Source: Phoebastria nigripes (lineage: Eukaryota; Chordata; Aves; Procellariiformes; Diomedeidae). Taken from it: a stretch of 64,000 nt of DNA. Positions 63,478-64,000 of the stretch are shown here, piece after piece. The notes under the pieces are model-generated. The model was not told where the DNA came from and did no database searches. It saw only the letters and a list, made by a program, of their open reading frames with translations. A program made the translations under genes and the position numbers. Location: assembly GCA_035582835.1 (NCBI GenBank), contig JAYKAV010002530.1, positions 373,742 through 437,741 of the forward strand, written 5' to 3'. Within the stretch, counting starts at the first letter, position 1, and each line of letters opens with the position of its first letter.

Positions 63478-63667
63478 TTAAAGTAATTTCGCCAAGTTGA
63501 ATCTGTTTTGCCCGTGACGGTAATTGTTGAGTGATCTCTCCCTGTCCTTATCTCGACCCACAAGCCTTTTGTTAATATTTTCTCTCCCCTGTCCTGATGA
63601 GGAGGGGAGTGATAGAGTAGCCTGGTGGGCATCTGGCATCCAGCCAGGGTCAACCCACCACAATCAT

Positions 63668-63900
63668 TTAGAGTTTACAAATAGCTAAAGATGAGACCAC
63701 CTTTCCACCCATGTCTTCCTATTACGGTACACAGGTGTGTGAATTCTCAAGGTTGCTCTAAATAATGACTGTTTTGTGCTTATTCCACTACTAATCCTAA
63801 CTAGGATGAGTGCATCCTAACTCATCACACTACAGGAAACCTTGGTGATAAAGAATGGCCCCTCACAAAAATCATAGCTAGGAGGCTAGACCAAACACTA
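63668..63900. other. Non-coding stretch between LTR and CR1
   Basis: About 230 bases with no feature I recognise. It contains a short direct repeat of CCTAACT/CATCCTAACT near 63796-63823. Confidence 0.5.
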
Positions 63901-63901
63901 A

Positions 63902-64000
63902 GATGTGCACCTGAAGGTGCACAAGTCCATGGGACCCAATGAGATCCATTCGCGGGTCCTGAGGGAACTGGCGGATGAAGTTGCTAAGCCACTATCCATC
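63902..64000 (+). mobile_element. CR1 LINE, start of reverse-transcriptase segment, cut by window edge
   Basis: A 5'-truncated CR1 copy on the plus strand running off the right edge. From 63902 one frame stays open to the end and encodes the well-known CR1 phrase His-Lys-Ser-Met-Gly-Pro at 63920-63937, then Ile-His-x-Arg-Val-Leu-Arg-Glu-Leu-Ala-Asp at about 63944-63976 and Ala-Lys-Pro-Leu-Ser-Ile at the edge. This is the N-terminal part of the RT domain. Two changes are visible against the usual protein: Asp-Gly is Asn-Glu and Pro is Ser. It is the least decayed CR1 piece in the window. Whether ORF2 continues intact cannot be seen. Confidence 0.88.

Larger units (their letters stand above)
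62561..63662 (+). mobile_element. Large complete solo LTR (1.1 kb)
   Basis: A complete 1102-bp plus-strand LTR that begins TGTATCGGGTTTGCGTGGCA and ends CAACCCACCACA. The target-site duplication is perfect: ATCAT at 62556-62560 and 63663-63667. The promoter element is ATATTTAAG (62739-62747) and the polyadenylation signal AATAAA (63472-63477). Between them lie about 700 GC-rich bases that include repeated CTGCAGCCCATGG-type segments and four tandem units of about 45-48 bases at 63097-63270. No viral coding sequence is present. The many overlapping open frames here (231, 197 and 163 residues on the minus strand, 107 on the plus) come from the GC-rich repeat body. None has a domain I recognise and the longest run antisense to the LTR. 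Confidence 0.93.

Overview
The window looks like AT-rich, non-coding nuclear DNA of a bird. The evidence is the repeat content: CR1 LINE pieces, including 3' ends and the CR1 reverse-transcriptase and endonuclease sections, and several solo long terminal repeats (LTRs) of avian endogenous-retrovirus type, each flanked by a 5-bp target-site duplication where both edges are visible. Scattered single N bases and one 15-N gap mark it as a draft assembly scaffold. Species cannot be fixed from the sequence; names of repeat families rest on recall of family consensus features, not on a database search.

I find no host protein-coding exon, tRNA, rRNA, CRISPR array or operon that I can support. The open frames present are short, start at random ATGs in AT-rich DNA, or lie inside LTRs. 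The window is therefore either intergenic or intronic, and all recognisable content is mobile-element DNA in different stages of decay.

Layout: 1-456 is the 3' part of a plus-strand LTR cut by the window edge. 11308-11854 is a complete plus-strand solo LTR of a related subfamily. 15700-16560 is a very degraded plus-strand CR1 piece. 28197-28763 is a complete minus-strand solo LTR of the same family as the one at the left edge. 39600-40500 is a degraded plus-strand CR1 copy carrying the relic of the reverse-transcriptase active site and a 3' end. 44086-44608 is a duplicated block around a poly-T run and an N gap, probably an assembly artefact. 51757-53690 is a composite: a minus-strand CR1 3' end, then a plus-strand CR1 endonuclease segment that was split by a minus-strand solo LTR (52923-53471). 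56226-56835 is an old partial LTR related to the large complete solo LTR at 62561-63662. 60176-60430 resembles two MIR-type SINE pieces in inverted orientation. 63902-64000 is the start of a plus-strand CR1 reverse-transcriptase segment running off the right edge.

Nothing here acts as a gene system. The main biology is insertion history: CR1 pieces came first, retroviral LTRs landed later (once directly inside CR1), and LTR-LTR recombination removed the viral genes, leaving promoter and polyadenylation signals.
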